DNA of 64,000 nt from NCBI RefSeq assembly GCF_002115745.1, contig NZ_JFKB01000003.1, positions 62,001 through 126,000 on the forward strand, read 5' to 3'. How positions within the stretch are numbered: the first letter of the stretch is position 1; the number at the start of each line of letters is the position of its first letter. The stretch comes from Thalassospira alkalitolerans. Lineage in GTDB: Bacteria; Pseudomonadota; Alphaproteobacteria; Rhodospirillales; Thalassospiraceae. The position numbers were made by a program, and so were the translations under genes. Positions 25,665 through 36,085 of the stretch are shown here, in pieces. Below the pieces are notes generated by a model, which was given only the letters and a program-made list of their open reading frames with translations, did not search any database and had not been told where the DNA came from.

Positions 25665-26543
25665 ATGGCTGTAATCGCCCGTCCGCGCCGTTCCGTGCTT
25701 TATATGCCGGGCTCAAATGCCCGTGCATTGGAAAAGGGGCGCAGCCTGCCTGCGGATGGCCTGATCCTTGACCTTGAGGATGCGGTGGCACCCGATGCCA
25801 AAGATACCGCCCGCGATCAGATTGTGGCCGCCCTTGCTGCGGGGGGGTATGGCAAGCGTGAAATCCAAATCCGGACCAACGGGCTTAATACTCCGTGGGG
25901 GTATGCTGATATCGTGGCGGCGGCCAAAACATCGGCCGACGCGATCTTGCTGCCCAAAGTTGAAAGTGCCGATACGGTCCGTCAGGTTGCCGCGATCATG
26001 GAGGCCGAAGCTGCGCATGCCGATATGCGTATCTGGTGCATGATGGAAACGCCGTTGGCAATGTTAAACGCCCGGGAAATTGCGGGCGCACATCCGCGCC
26101 TTGGCGGTTTTGTCATGGGGACATCCGATTTGGCCAAGGATTTGAACTGTGCCCATACCCCGGATCGTTTGCCGATGATCACAAGCCTTGGATTATGTTT
26201 GCTGGCAGCACGGGCCTATGGGCTGGCGATCCTTGACGGGGTGCATCTTGATCTGGCTGACGATGCCGGATTTGCGGCGTCCTGCACGCAGGGGCGTGAC
26301 ATGGGTTTTGACGGCAAGACCCTGATCCATCCCAAAACCATTGCGGCGGCGAACACGGCATTTGCCCCGGCAGAGTCGGAAATTGACTGGGCGCGCAAAA
26401 TTATTGCGGCCTATGAAGACGCCGCAAGCGAGGGCAAGGGCGTTGTGGTTGTCGATGGCAAGCTGATTGAAAACCTGCATGTGGTATCGGCCAAACGTTT
26501 GGTCGCCATGGCGGATCAGATCGCAGAAATGGACGCGGCCTGA
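25665..26543 (+). CDS. CitE-like CoA-ester lyase, probably (3S)-malyl-CoA thioesterase type
   Basis: 292 residues from ATG 25665, with GGAG 8 nt upstream; the frame from TTG-like 25623 is less likely. Aldolase (TIM-barrel) of the HpcH/HpaI-CitE group: RRSVLYMPGSNARALEKGRS, LILDLEDAVAPDAK with the Mg-binding acidic residues, LLPKVESADTV, MMETPLAMLNAREI and GFDGKTLIHPKTI. The form with MPGSNARALEK resembles the Mcl2 malyl-CoA thioesterase of the ethylmalonyl-CoA pathway more than citrate lyase beta, and no citrate lyase partner genes are present. It is followed by a mesaconyl-CoA hydratase-like gene, which supports that reading. Confidence 0.82.
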   Translation: MAVIARPRRSVLYMPGSNARALEKGRSLPADGLILDLEDAVAPDAKDTARDQIVAALAAGGYGKREIQIRTNGLNTPWGYADIVAAAKTSADAILLPKVESADTVRQVAAIMEAEAAHADMRIWCMMETPLAMLNAREIAGAHPRLGGFVMGTSDLAKDLNCAHTPDRLPMITSLGLCLLAARAYGLAILDGVHLDLADDAGFAASCTQGRDMGFDGKTLIHPKTIAAANTAFAPAESEIDWARKIIAAYEDAASEGKGVVVVDGKLIENLHVVSAKRLVAMADQIAEMDAA

Positions 26544-26635
26544 TTTTATCACAACGGCATAACACACCAAAAGGCATGGTCGTGAAAGCCGTCTAATCCG
26601 TCCAGCGCGCTAAAAACAAGATGCAGGGAGGCACC

Positions 26636-27688
26636 ATGGCATCGAAGACGAATCCCGGGAATTTCTTTGAAGATTTCCGCATCGGTCAAGAAATGCGTCA
26701 CGCAACGCCGCGCACCATCACCACCGGCGATGTTGCGCTGTATACCGGGCTTTACGGATCGCGCTTTGCGGTATCGTCGTCGGATGAATTTGCCCGCCAG
26801 ATCGGTTTTGACGGTGCGCCGGTCGATGATCTTTTGGCGTTTCACATGGTATTTGGCAAAACCGTACCGGATGTGTCGTTAAATGCGGTGGCCAATCTGG
26901 GCTATGCCGGGGGCGTGTTTGGCGCGCCGGTTTATCCGGGTGATACGGTCAGTACGGTGTCGACCGTGACCGGGCTTAAGGAAAATTCCAACGGCAAGAC
27001 CGGCGTGGTTTACGTCAATTCCGTCGGGCGCAATCAGCGCGGTGAGATGGTTTTGGATTACAATCGCTGGGTCATGGTGCGCAAACGCGATGAAAATGCG
27101 CCAGCACCCGAAACGGTCTTGCCCGAATTGCCAAAAGTCGTCGCGCCCGAAGCCTTTCAAATCCCCAAGGGTTTGGATTTATCGGCCTATGATTATGAAC
27201 TGGCTGGATCACCGCATCGTTGGGATGATTATGCGGTGGGCGAAAAGATTGACCATATCGATGGCATGACAATCGAAGAAGCCGAACACCAGATTGCCAC
27301 ACGGCTTTATCAAAACACCGCCAAGGTCCATTTCGATCAAGTCGCGGCAACGGCCGGGCGGTTTGGCAAACGTTTGATTTATGGTGGGCACATCATATCA
27401 CTGGCGCGCGCCTTGTCGTTTAACGGGCTTGGCAACGGGGTGCGGATTGCCGCGATTAATGCCGGGGCACATGCCAATCCGGCCTTCGCGGGCAATACGA
27501 TTTTTGCCTGGTCCGAGGTGTTGGAGAAATTTGAAATCCCGGGAAGACGCGATATGGGTGCGCTTCGTTTGCGCCTTGTTGCGGTGCGTGATCAACGGGC
27601 CATTGATTTTCCATTGCGCAATACAGATGGTAAATACGATCCAAAAGTCCTCTTGGACTTTGATTATACGATTCTAATCCCCAAATAA
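26636..27688 (+). CDS. MaoC double-hotdog dehydratase, mesaconyl-CoA hydratase-like
   Basis: 350 residues from ATG 26636 with AGGGAGG just before it. Two tandem hotdog/MaoC halves: the first with FFEDFRIGQEMRHATPRTIT and YTGLYGSRFAV, the second with WDDYAVGEKIDHIDGMTIEE, NTAKVHFD and LIYGGHIISLARALSF. The length and tandem arrangement fit mesaconyl-CoA hydratase (Mch), which in the ethylmalonyl-CoA pathway makes beta-methylmalyl-CoA; the neighbouring lyase gene is compatible. Another possibility is an itaconate- or C5-dicarboxylate-degrading hydratase. Confidence 0.83.
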   Translation: MASKTNPGNFFEDFRIGQEMRHATPRTITTGDVALYTGLYGSRFAVSSSDEFARQIGFDGAPVDDLLAFHMVFGKTVPDVSLNAVANLGYAGGVFGAPVYPGDTVSTVSTVTGLKENSNGKTGVVYVNSVGRNQRGEMVLDYNRWVMVRKRDENAPAPETVLPELPKVVAPEAFQIPKGLDLSAYDYELAGSPHRWDDYAVGEKIDHIDGMTIEEAEHQIATRLYQNTAKVHFDQVAATAGRFGKRLIYGGHIISLARALSFNGLGNGVRIAAINAGAHANPAFAGNTIFAWSEVLEKFEIPGRRDMGALRLRLVAVRDQRAIDFPLRNTDGKYDPKVLLDFDYTILIPK

Positions 27689-27888
27689 TCGAACAGCTGT
27701 AAGCTTGCGTAATAAGGTCTAATTGTGCGATTGCTAAAAGCACGTTATGCCGTATTCCTGCTTCAGGGGGTAACCTCTGGCCCTTCCCGCAGGGTGCAGA
27801 CGGCTTTTGAGAGGTCAATATACGTAGTTTAACCGAGGCGAAAACGGGACTTGATCACTGATTTCTTTGGATTTCAAAGGCGTCTAGA

Positions 27889-27917
27889 TTGACTCAAACC
27901 CGTTGCATGGGTAAATA
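27889..27917 (+). promoter_or_regulatory. Sigma-70 promoter of sdhCDAB
   Basis: TTGACT, a 17-base spacer and TAAATA form a near-consensus housekeeping promoter, 46 bases before the sdhC start. Best vegetative promoter in the window. Confidence 0.8.
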
Positions 27918-27962
27918 AACCCTGCTTTCCCGCCAGCTACTTTGAGAAGAGGCAAATCCGCT

Positions 27963-28343
27963 ATGAGCAAAGCCAATCGGCCGCTGTCTCCGCACTTGCA
28001 GGTGTACCGGCTTCCGATGGCAGCAAAGATGTCCATTTCTTTCCGCGTGATGGGTGTCGGTCTTGCTATTGGTTTCGTATTTCTGGCGTCCTGGCTGATT
28101 GGTGCCGGCGCCGGTCGTGACGTCTTTAACGGCTATCACGCATTTTTCACCTCGTGGTTTGGTCTGTTGCTGCTGTTCGGTTGGACGGCGGCGTTTTATT
28201 ACCACGCTTGCAACGGTGTCCGGCATCTTGTCTGGGATACCGGTCGCGGCCTGTCGAACGAGGGAGCTGCAAAAGGCAACCCGATCGTCTTTGGCGCGGC
28301 AATCGTGCTGACCATTCTTACCTGGATCATCGGTCTGGCGTAA
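27963..28343 (+). CDS. sdhC: Succinate dehydrogenase cytochrome b556 subunit SdhC
   Basis: 126 residues from ATG 27963; an upstream in-frame TTG is less likely. Opens with SKANRPLSPHLQVYRLP, the family signature, and has three membrane helices; the haem-ligand histidine is in HACNGVRHLVWD. With SdhD it anchors the complex II catalytic subunits, binds haem b and reduces ubiquinone. First gene of sdhCDAB. Confidence 0.95.
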   Translation: MSKANRPLSPHLQVYRLPMAAKMSISFRVMGVGLAIGFVFLASWLIGAGAGRDVFNGYHAFFTSWFGLLLLFGWTAAFYYHACNGVRHLVWDTGRGLSNEGAAKGNPIVFGAAIVLTILTWIIGLA

Positions 28344-28370
28344 GGCCGGGCAAGAGGGGACAAACCTGTC

Positions 28371-28754
28371 ATGAAAATGCAATCCGATCTGGGCCGTGTT
28401 CGCGGCCTCGGTTCTGCTAAAAGTGGCTCGTCGCACTGGTGGACCCAGCGCGTTACCGCTGTCGCAAACCTTCCGCTCGGCATCTGGTTCATCGTATCGA
28501 TCCTGTCTGGTCATACGGCCAGTTATGATGCTGTCCATGCATGGCTGAGCTCGTATTTCCATTCGACCATGATGATCTTGATGATCGTCAGTGTGGCCGT
28601 GCATTGTACGCATGGTTTACAGGTCGTGATCGAAGACTACGTGCACAATCGTAAAGCAGAAATCGTATCGCTGATGCTGATCAAAGCTGTGGCCGCCTTC
28701 CTGTCGGTTGCTGCCATCGTATCGGTCTTGCGTATCGTTTTTGCCGGAGCCTGA
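28371..28754 (+). CDS. sdhD: Succinate dehydrogenase membrane anchor SdhD
   Basis: 127 residues, GAGGGGA before the ATG. Begins [19 protein letters not shown], with '[18 protein letters not shown]' typical of alphaproteobacterial SdhD; three membrane helices and the second haem histidine region in [18 protein letters not shown]. Second gene of the operon; sdhA follows after 4 bases. Confidence 0.94.
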   Translation: MKMQSDLGRVRGLGSAKSGSSHWWTQRVTAVANLPLGIWFIVSILSGHTASYDAVHAWLSSYFHSTMMILMIVSVAVHCTHGLQVVIEDYVHNRKAEIVSLMLIKAVAAFLSVAAIVSVLRIVFAGA

Positions 28755-28758
28755 ACCA

Positions 28759-30555
28759 ATGAGCGAATCTTATAAAATCATCGACCATGACTACGATGTT
28801 GTCGTTATGGGCGCGGGCGGTGCCGGTCTTCGTGCAACGCTGGGGACGGTTGAAGCCGGCCTTAAAACTGCATGTATCACCAAGGTCTTTCCGACTCGTT
28901 CACATACCGTTGCCGCCCAGGGTGGTATCGGTGCGTCGCTTGGTAATATGTCCGAGGATCACTGGCAGTGGCATATGTATGACACCGTCAAGGGGGCAGA
29001 CTGGCTGGGCGATCAGGACGCGATCGAATATATGTGCCGGAATGCTGTTCCGGCGGTTCATGAACTTGAACATTACGGTATGCCGTTCTCGCGGACCGAA
29101 GACGGCAAAATCTATCAGCGCCCGTTCGGCGGTCATACCCGTGATCACGGCAAGGCCCCGGTTGAACGTGCCTGTGCTGCCGCTGACCGTACCGGTCATG
29201 CCATGTTGCACACGTTGTATCAGCAGTGCCTGAAACACAAAGCCGAGTTCTTTATCGAATATATCGCCCTTGATCTGATGATGGACGAAGACGGCACGTG
29301 TCGCGGTCTTGTCGCATGGGATCTTGATTCCGGCGAAATGCACCGTTTCAACGCCAAGATGACCATTTTGGCGTCGGGCGGTTACGGGCGTGCATTCTTT
29401 AGCTGCACCTCGGCGCATACCTGTACCGGTGACGGTCATGGCATGGTGGCCCGTGCGGGTCTTGGTCTTCAGGACATGGAATTTGTTCAGTTCCACCCGA
29501 CCGGCATTTACGGTTCGGGCTGTTTGATCACCGAAGGCGCCCGTGGCGAAGGCGGGTATCTGACCAACTCCGAAGGCGAACGTTTCATGGAACGTTATGC
29601 CCCGACCGTGAAAGACTTGGCATCGCGTGATGTTGTGTCGCGCGGTATGGCACAGGAAATCCGCGATGGTCGTGGTGTTGGTGAACACGGTGAATACATC
29701 CATCTGCATCTTGAACATCTTGGTTCAGAAGTGCTGTGGGAACGTTTGCCGGGTATTACCGAAACCGCAAAAATCTTTGCCGGTGTTGACGCGACCAAGG
29801 AACCGATCCCGGTTCTTCCGACGGTCCATTACAACATGGGCGGCATTCCGACCAACTATAAGGGCGAAGTCCTTAACCCGACCGCCGATAACCCGAACCG
29901 TGTCGTTCCGGGCCTGATGGCGGCCGGTGAAGCGGCTTGTGTGTCTGTTCACGGTGCAAACCGTCTTGGCACCAACTCGTTGCTTGACCTTGTTGTGTTT
30001 GGTCGTGCTTGTGGTCTTCATGCCGCCGAGGTTGTCGATCCGAAAGCATCGTTCAAGGAACTCAAAACCACCGATGGCCAGACGGCCCTTGATCGTTTTG
30101 ATCGCCTGCGCTGGGCCAAGGGTTCCCGCCCGACGGCTGACATCCGCCTGGAAATGCAGCGTGTGATGCAGGGCAATTGCGGTGTGTTCCGTACGGCCGA
30201 AATTCTTGGCGAAGGTGTCGAGAAACTTTCCAAAACCGCAGCAACACTTCCCGATGTTGCCGTTTCGGATCGTTCATTGATCTGGAATTCGGATCTGGTC
30301 GAGACGATGGAACTTGAGAATCTTATGGTTTGCGCCGCAGCAACCATGAATTCCGCCGAGGCCCGTCACGAATCACGCGGGGCGCATGCCCACGAGGATT
30401 ATCCGAAACGCGATGATGACGTCTGGATGAAACATACGATTGCGACTGTCGGTTGGGACAAGGGTTATGGTGTTGATCTGACATATCGTCCGGTTAACAG
30501 CTTCACCCTGACCGATGAAGTCGAGTATATCGAGCCGAAAGAACGCGTCTATTAA
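28759..30555 (+). CDS. sdhA: Succinate dehydrogenase flavoprotein subunit SdhA
   Basis: 598 residues from ATG 28759. FAD-binding [10 protein letters not shown], covalent-FAD histidine in [16 protein letters not shown], substrate region [43 protein letters not shown], and [22 protein letters not shown]. It oxidises succinate to fumarate in the TCA cycle on the cytoplasmic face of the inner membrane. Length is the usual one. Confidence 0.97.
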   Translation: MSESYKIIDHDYDVVVMGAGGAGLRATLGTVEAGLKTACITKVFPTRSHTVAAQGGIGASLGNMSEDHWQWHMYDTVKGADWLGDQDAIEYMCRNAVPAVHELEHYGMPFSRTEDGKIYQRPFGGHTRDHGKAPVERACAAADRTGHAMLHTLYQQCLKHKAEFFIEYIALDLMMDEDGTCRGLVAWDLDSGEMHRFNAKMTILASGGYGRAFFSCTSAHTCTGDGHGMVARAGLGLQDMEFVQFHPTGIYGSGCLITEGARGEGGYLTNSEGERFMERYAPTVKDLASRDVVSRGMAQEIRDGRGVGEHGEYIHLHLEHLGSEVLWERLPGITETAKIFAGVDATKEPIPVLPTVHYNMGGIPTNYKGEVLNPTADNPNRVVPGLMAAGEAACVSVHGANRLGTNSLLDLVVFGRACGLHAAEVVDPKASFKELKTTDGQTALDRFDRLRWAKGSRPTADIRLEMQRVMQGNCGVFRTAEILGEGVEKLSKTAATLPDVAVSDRSLIWNSDLVETMELENLMVCAAATMNSAEARHESRGAHAHEDYPKRDDDVWMKHTIATVGWDKGYGVDLTYRPVNSFTLTDEVEYIEPKERVY

Positions 30556-30580
30556 GGCGCGGCAAGAGAGGATTTGAGAG

Positions 30581-31360
30581 ATGGTAGAATTCAATCTTCC
30601 CGCCAATTCGGTCGTGAAAGAGGGCAAATCGTTCTCAGCCCCGGCTGACGCGAAAAACACTCGCAGCTTCAAGATCTATCGTTATGATCCTGACAGCGGT
30701 GATAACCCGCGGACCGATACTTATGATATCGATCTGGATAAGTGCGGTCCGATGGTTTTGGACGCGCTGATCAAGATCAAGAACGAAATTGATGCGACCC
30801 TGACGTTCCGTCGTTCGTGCCGCGAAGGCATTTGCGGTTCGTGCGCGATGAACATTGATGGCCGTAACACGCTTGCGTGTCTTAAGCCGATTGATGACAT
30901 CAAGGGCGAGGTTAAAATCTATCCGCTGCCGCATATGCCGGTGGTGAAGGATTTGGTGCCCGATCTGTCGCAGCCTTATGCGCAGCTTGCCTCGATCGAG
31001 CCGTGGCTTAAAGCCGATAGCCCGCCGCCGGTTGGCGAGCGTCTGCAGTCGCGTGAAGAACGTGCACAGCTTGACGGTTTGTGGGAATGCATTTTGTGCT
31101 TCTCGTGCTCGACCGCGTGCCCGTCCTATTGGTGGAACTCGGACCGTTATCTTGGTCCGGCTGTTCTGTTGCAGGCTTATCGCTGGTTGGCTGATTCGCG
31201 TGACGAATATACCGGTGAACGTCTTGACATGCTTGAAGATCCGTTCCGCCTGTATCGTTGCCACACGATCATGAACTGCACCAACACCTGCCCCAAAGGC
31301 CTGAACCCGGCCCTTGCGATCACCGAAATCAAAAAGATGATCGCAGAACGCCGCGCCTAA
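30581..31360 (+). CDS. sdhB: Succinate dehydrogenase iron-sulfur subunit SdhB
   Basis: 259 residues. All three cluster motifs are intact: 2Fe-2S ligands in [21 protein letters not shown]-like segment (about 84-105), 4Fe-4S in [12 protein letters not shown], and 3Fe-4S in [17 protein letters not shown]. It carries electrons from FAD in SdhA to ubiquinone. Last gene of the operon, followed by a strong terminator. Confidence 0.97.
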   Translation: MVEFNLPANSVVKEGKSFSAPADAKNTRSFKIYRYDPDSGDNPRTDTYDIDLDKCGPMVLDALIKIKNEIDATLTFRRSCREGICGSCAMNIDGRNTLACLKPIDDIKGEVKIYPLPHMPVVKDLVPDLSQPYAQLASIEPWLKADSPPPVGERLQSREERAQLDGLWECILCFSCSTACPSYWWNSDRYLGPAVLLQAYRWLADSRDEYTGERLDMLEDPFRLYRCHTIMNCTNTCPKGLNPALAITEIKKMIAERRA

Positions 31361-31401
31361 TCTGGCAGCGCCATAAAAAAGGCTTGTTAAGCCAACACGT
31401 T

Positions 31402-31444
31402 AAAGCCGCCGGTGATCAAATGATCCCGGCGGCTTTTCGTTTTT
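31402..31444 (+). terminator. Terminator of sdhCDAB
   Basis: AAGCCGCCGG and CCGGCGGCTT pair around GATC/GATC with one bulged T and an AAAT loop, followed by TTCGTTTTT. Confidence 0.9.
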
Positions 31445-31529
31445 GCCTCGGGTTATTTGCCAAGCTGTTAATGCCTGCATTACTGAAATGGGCTATAATC
31501 GGTTTGGCTCTTTTTACGAAAAACAGGGA

Positions 31530-32324
31530 ATGAACGCCTTGCCAGATCGTCGCCAATTTCAAATTCGATCTTTATATCCCGCGATTGCGGTTGCTTTGCT
31601 GCTGGGACTGTCGGCCTGCGGAGAAACCGGGTCGAATTGGGAACCCCAGGATATGTTTGCAAGCCCGGCAGAAAAGCCTGTTGATGAACGATATCGGGCG
31701 ATGATCGATTTCAAGGCGTTGTCGCGTGACGATGCGGGGATCGACTATGCCGCCGGGCCAAGTGCTACGGTTTTGGGCGCGGTCGAAGAAGCCGTTGCGT
31801 TGTGTCAGGAAAAGGGCGGGCAGGGCTGCAAGGCGGTGCGAGTTGGCCTTACCTATGTTGATGGGCTTGATGTCGACAGCATTAAATCCGTGATGGAAGG
31901 CTATCAGAATACCATGCTGGCCGAAGCCATGCAGGCGGCAAATGCCGGAAATGCAGGGGCGGCGAACTGGCTGGCGTTTCATTATGCCACACGCGGTGAA
32001 AACCTGGCCGAGGCAGAACGCCTGATCAAGCGGGCCTTGCAGGTCGCCCCCAACGATCCCGGGGCGCTCGATACCTATGGTCTTGTCTTGTACAAACAGG
32101 GCAAATATCAAGAGGCTGAGGACGTCTTTGTTACGGTCAACAAGGCAATGCCCACGGCCGAACATATCGCGCATTTCGCCGATAATGCGCTGGCGATGGG
32201 CAAAACCGATATGGCGCGCGCGGCCTATCAACGCGCCCTTGCCGCGCAGCCAAGTGCGGTCTTGTCACAGGAAATTCAGAAACGTTTACTGGCGTTGGAC
32301 CTTGGCGGGGCGGCCAAACAATGA
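31530..32324 (+). CDS. TPR-containing lipoprotein
   Basis: 264 residues from ATG 31530. The nearest AGGGA abuts this ATG, so TTG 31539, nine bases after it, may be the true start; both keep the signal. Lipoprotein signal: PAIAVALLLGLSAC-GE. The mature protein has tetratricopeptide-type helices from about residue 130, with YATRGENLAEAERLIKRALQVAPNDPGALDTYGLVLYKQGKYQEAE as two clear repeats (positions 145-190). Role unknown; such lipoproteins often scaffold envelope complexes. It overlaps the next gene by ATGA. Confidence 0.82.
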   Translation: MNALPDRRQFQIRSLYPAIAVALLLGLSACGETGSNWEPQDMFASPAEKPVDERYRAMIDFKALSRDDAGIDYAAGPSATVLGAVEEAVALCQEKGGQGCKAVRVGLTYVDGLDVDSIKSVMEGYQNTMLAEAMQAANAGNAGAANWLAFHYATRGENLAEAERLIKRALQVAPNDPGALDTYGLVLYKQGKYQEAEDVFVTVNKAMPTAEHIAHFADNALAMGKTDMARAAYQRALAAQPSAVLSQEIQKRLLALDLGGAAKQ

Positions 32325-32998
32325 TCGAACTTGTGATTTTTGATTGTGACGGCGTCCTGATCGACAGCGAGGTTTTATCCTTTGCGGTTGATACACAGGT
32401 ATTGGCAGGTCACGGTATCGAAATGACGGCAGATGTTTTGGCGCGCCGTTATGGCGGTGTTTCTTACGGCGAAATGATCGCGCAGTTAAATGACCAGCAC
32501 ACAACCGCGATTGATGCGGTGGCCTATCAGGCCGAATGCGAAGGAGTACTTGAAGGTCTGTTTGAAACGGATCTTCGGGCGATTTCGGGCATCAGTGATG
32601 TTTTGAAATCGCTAGCGGTGCCGTGTTGTGTGGCATCGGCGAGTGATCTGGCGCGACTTGATAAATGTCTTGGCGTGACGGGGCTTTTGGAATTTTTTGG
32701 CCCGCGGATATTCTCGGTCGAGGAAGTTAAACATGGCAAACCCGCACCGGATATTTTCCTGCATGCCGCGAATGAATGCGGATTTTCGCCAGAAAGATCG
32801 ATCGTGATTGAAGATAGCCCGGCAGGCATCGTTGCCGCACAGGCGGCTGGAATGCGGGCTGTCGGGTTTCTTGGTGGCGGGCACCGCAGCCCGGAAGACG
32901 CCGATATTCTGATGGATGCCGGGGCCGAGGACGTGGTCGGTAACGGGGCCGAGTTACACCGTTACCTTGCCAATATAGGATTGGTGATGGCGGCGTGA
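32321..32998 (+). CDS. HAD-superfamily phosphatase (beta-phosphoglucomutase/YieH-like)
   Basis: 225 residues, start overlapping the stop of the lipoprotein gene. HAD subfamily IA: nucleophile loop FDCDGVLIDSE (residues 6-16), helical cap, ASASDLARLDKCLG (motif II), lysine in VKHGKPAPDIFL, and acidic motif IEDSPAGIVAAQAAGM. It dephosphorylates a small phosphorylated metabolite; the substrate is not predictable. Ends 19 bases before the convergent allA gene. Confidence 0.85.
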   Translation: MIELVIFDCDGVLIDSEVLSFAVDTQVLAGHGIEMTADVLARRYGGVSYGEMIAQLNDQHTTAIDAVAYQAECEGVLEGLFETDLRAISGISDVLKSLAVPCCVASASDLARLDKCLGVTGLLEFFGPRIFSVEEVKHGKPAPDIFLHAANECGFSPERSIVIEDSPAGIVAAQAAGMRAVGFLGGGHRSPEDADILMDAGAEDVVGNGAELHRYLANIGLVMAA

Positions 32999-33017
32999 TC
33001 GCTTTGGTTTTGAGCCG

Positions 33018-33527
33018 TTAGACCGGCCAATCCAGCGTAATCACCGTGCCATCGACCCGCGGTAAATCAATTTCATTGAGGTTGTTTCCCGGCCCACTGC
33101 GATCAACGATCAGAAAGTTGCTATTGGGTTCAAGCACCAAAAGCGGATGATGCCAGACGTTTTTGCCATAGGTGACACCCTGTGATCCGTCGGAAATAAA
33201 GGCGCGCAGGTTTTCCGGTTGGGGAATATCCGTGCCATCGGCGACCACAATCAGGAATTTCTGACCCGCCATTGGGACAAAGGCCTGCGAGCCGAGTGGA
33301 TGGCGTTCCATCATTTTGATTTCAATCGGCATCGGACGCGGAGTACCGCGAAAGATGCTGATGATCGGAGCGCCACCTGCGTCCCCGGCATCGACGCGTG
33401 AAATATCATGAAACCGGGTCGTGGTGCCCAGATTGATTTTGTATTCATCGCGTGCGGTTGCGGTTGAAATCACCTCGCCAAACGGGGCAAAGGCATCGGG
33501 CGTGAGTGGTTCGACTTTCAGTTTCAT
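33018..33527 (-). CDS. allA: Ureidoglycolate lyase AllA
   Basis: 169 residues. Cupin-fold AllA signature: [44 protein letters not shown] and [13 protein letters not shown]. It splits ureidoglycolate into glyoxylate and urea, the last step of the purine-ring pathway encoded by this cluster; the urea could be used through urease. ATG overlaps the alc stop (ATGA). Confidence 0.93.
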   Translation of the reverse strand: MKLKVEPLTPDAFAPFGEVISTATARDEYKINLGTTTRFHDISRVDAGDAGGAPIISIFRGTPRPMPIEIKMMERHPLGSQAFVPMAGQKFLIVVADGTDIPQPENLRAFISDGSQGVTYGKNVWHHPLLVLEPNSNFLIVDRSGPGNNLNEIDLPRVDGTVITLDWPV

Positions 33528-34555
33528 CGCTTTGCCGGTTTACCAAGAATACGCAACCGGCTGATGCCGCCATCGGGGATCGAATTGACGCGCAAATGCG
33601 ATACCGGGCCAAGGGCGGCAATCATGGATGCATCAAATTCATGGATATGGTCGGCTTGCATTTTTTGTTCGGGCAAAATGGTTTGCCAGAACATCGAGCG
33701 CGCGCGTAGCGACTTATCCTTTTCGCCGTCAACAAAGGCGGCCTGGATCGACACACGATCAGGATAGTTGCCTTTGAAATGGCAGGTATCGACGATGATT
33801 TTCTCAATCTCGCCCGGATGGCCGAGTTCGATGATCAGCCATTCATTGCCCGGTTCACGACGGCGGCGGGTTTCCCAGCCATCGCCCATATTGATCCCGC
33901 GCCCCGGTGCCAAAATGGCATTCGGATTGCCGTAATGCGAATCTGACCATGCCAGAACAACGCCGCCATTGATCATGGCCGCCAGATCGACCTGTTCAGC
34001 CCCGCTGGCCATGGTGGACCAATCGCGATCCGGGCGGCCATAAACCCGCAGGCGCGCCACCCCGCCATCAGGATAGATATGCAAACGTACATGGGTGAAG
34101 ACGCCGTCGGCGGTAACATCGGCAAAGTGATGGGCATCGGCTTCTACCCCGGCGTGCAAGCCGATCGGAGCGACGATTTCGATCCATTTTGCGTCATCTG
34201 CCGGATCACCATCCGGGCAATAGCAGGCCTCAAGCGATGCGGCGGGCGGGAAATTGCCGGTGAAATGGCTGGTATCGATATCAACTCCGTAAATTCGGCC
34301 CGAGGTTGCCAACCGCACCACACAGTAATCATGACCTTCGACACGTTTGCGGCGGCTTTCCCAGCCATCCATCCATTTGCCGTTATCATCGTATTTATCG
34401 GGATAGAAAATCGCATCGGCGGATTGGAGCATGCGCTGTTTGTCGGCAAAGAAATCATCGGTCGCAAAGATTGCAGTTGCGCCCAGACGTTCATCGGCCA
34501 GATTAACAAAGCGCCGGGTAAATTCCGGTGTGTCGTGGTCTGTATGGTGGCTCAT
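33524..34555 (-). CDS. alc: Allantoicase
   Basis: 343 residues from ATG 34555; the frame continues to a TTG at 34609 that would touch the uraD stop, but the ATG has AGGA upstream and gives the typical N-terminus ([28 protein letters not shown]). Two repeated jelly-roll halves, each with DGWE-RRR and a VDT-HFKGN / IDTSHFTGN motif. It hydrolyses allantoate to ureidoglycolate and urea. Ordered puuE-uraD-alc-allA. Confidence 0.94.
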   Translation of the reverse strand: MSHHTDHDTPEFTRRFVNLADERLGATAIFATDDFFADKQRMLQSADAIFYPDKYDDNGKWMDGWESRRKRVEGHDYCVVRLATSGRIYGVDIDTSHFTGNFPPAASLEACYCPDGDPADDAKWIEIVAPIGLHAGVEADAHHFADVTADGVFTHVRLHIYPDGGVARLRVYGRPDRDWSTMASGAEQVDLAAMINGGVVLAWSDSHYGNPNAILAPGRGINMGDGWETRRRREPGNEWLIIELGHPGEIEKIIVDTCHFKGNYPDRVSIQAAFVDGEKDKSLRARSMFWQTILPEQKMQADHIHEFDASMIAALGPVSHLRVNSIPDGGISRLRILGKPAKR

Positions 34556-34605
34556 AGTTTGTAAATCCTGATTATCGGTTATTTTATCCGGGCCGTTTAT
34601 CACAG

Positions 34606-35133
34606 TCAAAGGGCGTCGAGACGTAATCTGGCAATGCGATGGACCTGATTTATAGCCTCGTTAAATTCGGTTTCGACATCGTTTTTCACGCGCCGTTCAA
34701 ACGCGTTCAGAATGTCGGTCCGATGGAACCCCTTGACGGCAAAGATGAACGGGAAACCGAACTTCTTTTTGTAGATGTCGTTCAATTCGGTAAATCGTGC
34801 CAATTCATCTGCTGTGCATTGATCAAGCCCGGCACCGGTTTGTTCGTTTTGCGATGATTGTGTCAGATCGGCCAATGCCAGTTTGCCCGCAAGATCGGGA
34901 TGGGCGCGCAGCAAGGTGCGTTTGTCATCATCGACTGCACCGTTCACTACGGCCGCCATGGCATCGGCCAAGGCAGCCGGATTGTCGAGTGCCGGTGTGA
35001 TGCCGCGATCATAAAGCTGTTTGGCGATCCACGGCGAATGTTCGTAAACCCCGCCATACATCGAAATAAAGGCACTTTGGGCCAATGTGCTGGGCGGGCG
35101 GGTTTCAAACAATGATTTTACAGGTTCGGTCAT
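34606..35133 (-). CDS. uraD: OHCU decarboxylase UraD
   Basis: 175 residues. Helical OHCU decarboxylase family: [46 protein letters not shown] with the catalytic histidine in AHPDL, then [18 protein letters not shown]. It converts 2-oxo-4-hydroxy-4-carboxy-5-ureidoimidazoline to S-allantoin after HiuH. Second gene in the leftward operon. Confidence 0.94.
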   Translation of the reverse strand: MTEPVKSLFETRPPSTLAQSAFISMYGGVYEHSPWIAKQLYDRGITPALDNPAALADAMAAVVNGAVDDDKRTLLRAHPDLAGKLALADLTQSSQNEQTGAGLDQCTADELARFTELNDIYKKKFGFPFIFAVKGFHRTDILNAFERRVKNDVETEFNEAINQVHRIARLRLDAL

Positions 35134-35164
35134 ATCAGTTTTCAGTTCTTGTTATTCTTGGCGT

Positions 35165-36085
35165 TTAGTCTTTGCCCGGAAACGGATGATGTTCGCGCCA
35201 GTGACGGGCAATATCAACACGGCGTGCAAACCAGACATCGTCATGGCCGCGCACATAATCGACAAAGCGTTTAAGGGCGGCAAAGCGGCCCGGACGACCG
35301 ACAAGACGGCAATGCAAACCGACCGACAGCATTTTCGGCGTTTCTGCGCCTTCTTCATACAGGGTATCAAAGCTGTCTTTAAGGTATTGGAAATATTGTT
35401 CGCCGGAATTAAAGCCCTGCATCGCGGCAAAGCGCATGTCATTGACATCAAGGGTATAGGGTACGATCAGATGCGGTGTTTCGGTCTGGGTTGACCAGAA
35501 CGGCAATTCGTCACTGTAGTCATCGGCATCATACAGAAAACCGCCTTCTTCGGCGACAAGGCGGCGCGTATTCGGGCCGGTGCGCCCGGTGTACCAGCCC
35601 AGCGGACGTTCGCCGGTGACGCCTTTGATGATGTCGATGGCCTTATGAAGGTGTTCGCGTTCGAGGTCTTCGGGGAAATATTGGTAATCGATCCAGCGAT
35701 AGCCATGTGAACATATTTCATGCCCGTCTTGCATTGCGACTTCGCCAACCTTGGGGTTGCGGGCCAGTGCCATGGCAACTGCGAACAGGGTGATTGGAAT
35801 CTGACGTTCGCGAAACAGGTTCAGGATGCGCCAGACACCGACGCGCGACCCATATTCATAGATCGATTCCATGCTCATATGGCGCACACCTTCGCGCATA
35901 TCGGCACCGATGATTTCCGACAGAAATGCCTCGGATGCGCGGTCTCCGTGAAGGACGCAGTTCTCGCCGCCTTCCTCGTAATTCAGGACAAACTGAACCG
36001 CGACGCGGGCCTTGCCCGGCCAATTGGCCTTTGGCGGATTGGCCCCATAACCAATCAGGTCGCGTGCATAATTCTGGTCGGTCAT
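35165..36085 (-). CDS. puuE: Allantoinase PuuE (polysaccharide-deacetylase fold)
   Basis: 306 residues from ATG 36085, with AGAGG upstream; the frame from 36109 lacks a site. NodB-like deacetylase fold: RDLIGYGANPPKANWPGKA, QFVLNYEEGGE, EYGSRVGVWRIL, ICSHGYRWIDYQYF with metal-binding histidine, and LGWYTGRTGPNTRRLV. PuuE opens allantoin to allantoate in bacteria that lack the metallo-amidohydrolase AllB. First gene of the leftward operon, divergent from hiuH. Confidence 0.94.
   Translation of the reverse strand: MTDQNYARDLIGYGANPPKANWPGKARVAVQFVLNYEEGGENCVLHGDRASEAFLSEIIGADMREGVRHMSMESIYEYGSRVGVWRILNLFRERQIPITLFAVAMALARNPKVGEVAMQDGHEICSHGYRWIDYQYFPEDLEREHLHKAIDIIKGVTGERPLGWYTGRTGPNTRRLVAEEGGFLYDADDYSDELPFWSTQTETPHLIVPYTLDVNDMRFAAMQGFNSGEQYFQYLKDSFDTLYEEGAETPKMLSVGLHCRLVGRPGRFAALKRFVDYVRGHDDVWFARRVDIARHWREHHPFPGKD

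Noticed and set aside
28900-29718. 272-codon frame antisense to sdhA
   Set aside because: Shadow of a highly expressed, strongly biased gene.
34079-34564. 161-codon plus-strand frame within alc
   Set aside because: Shadow of allantoicase.
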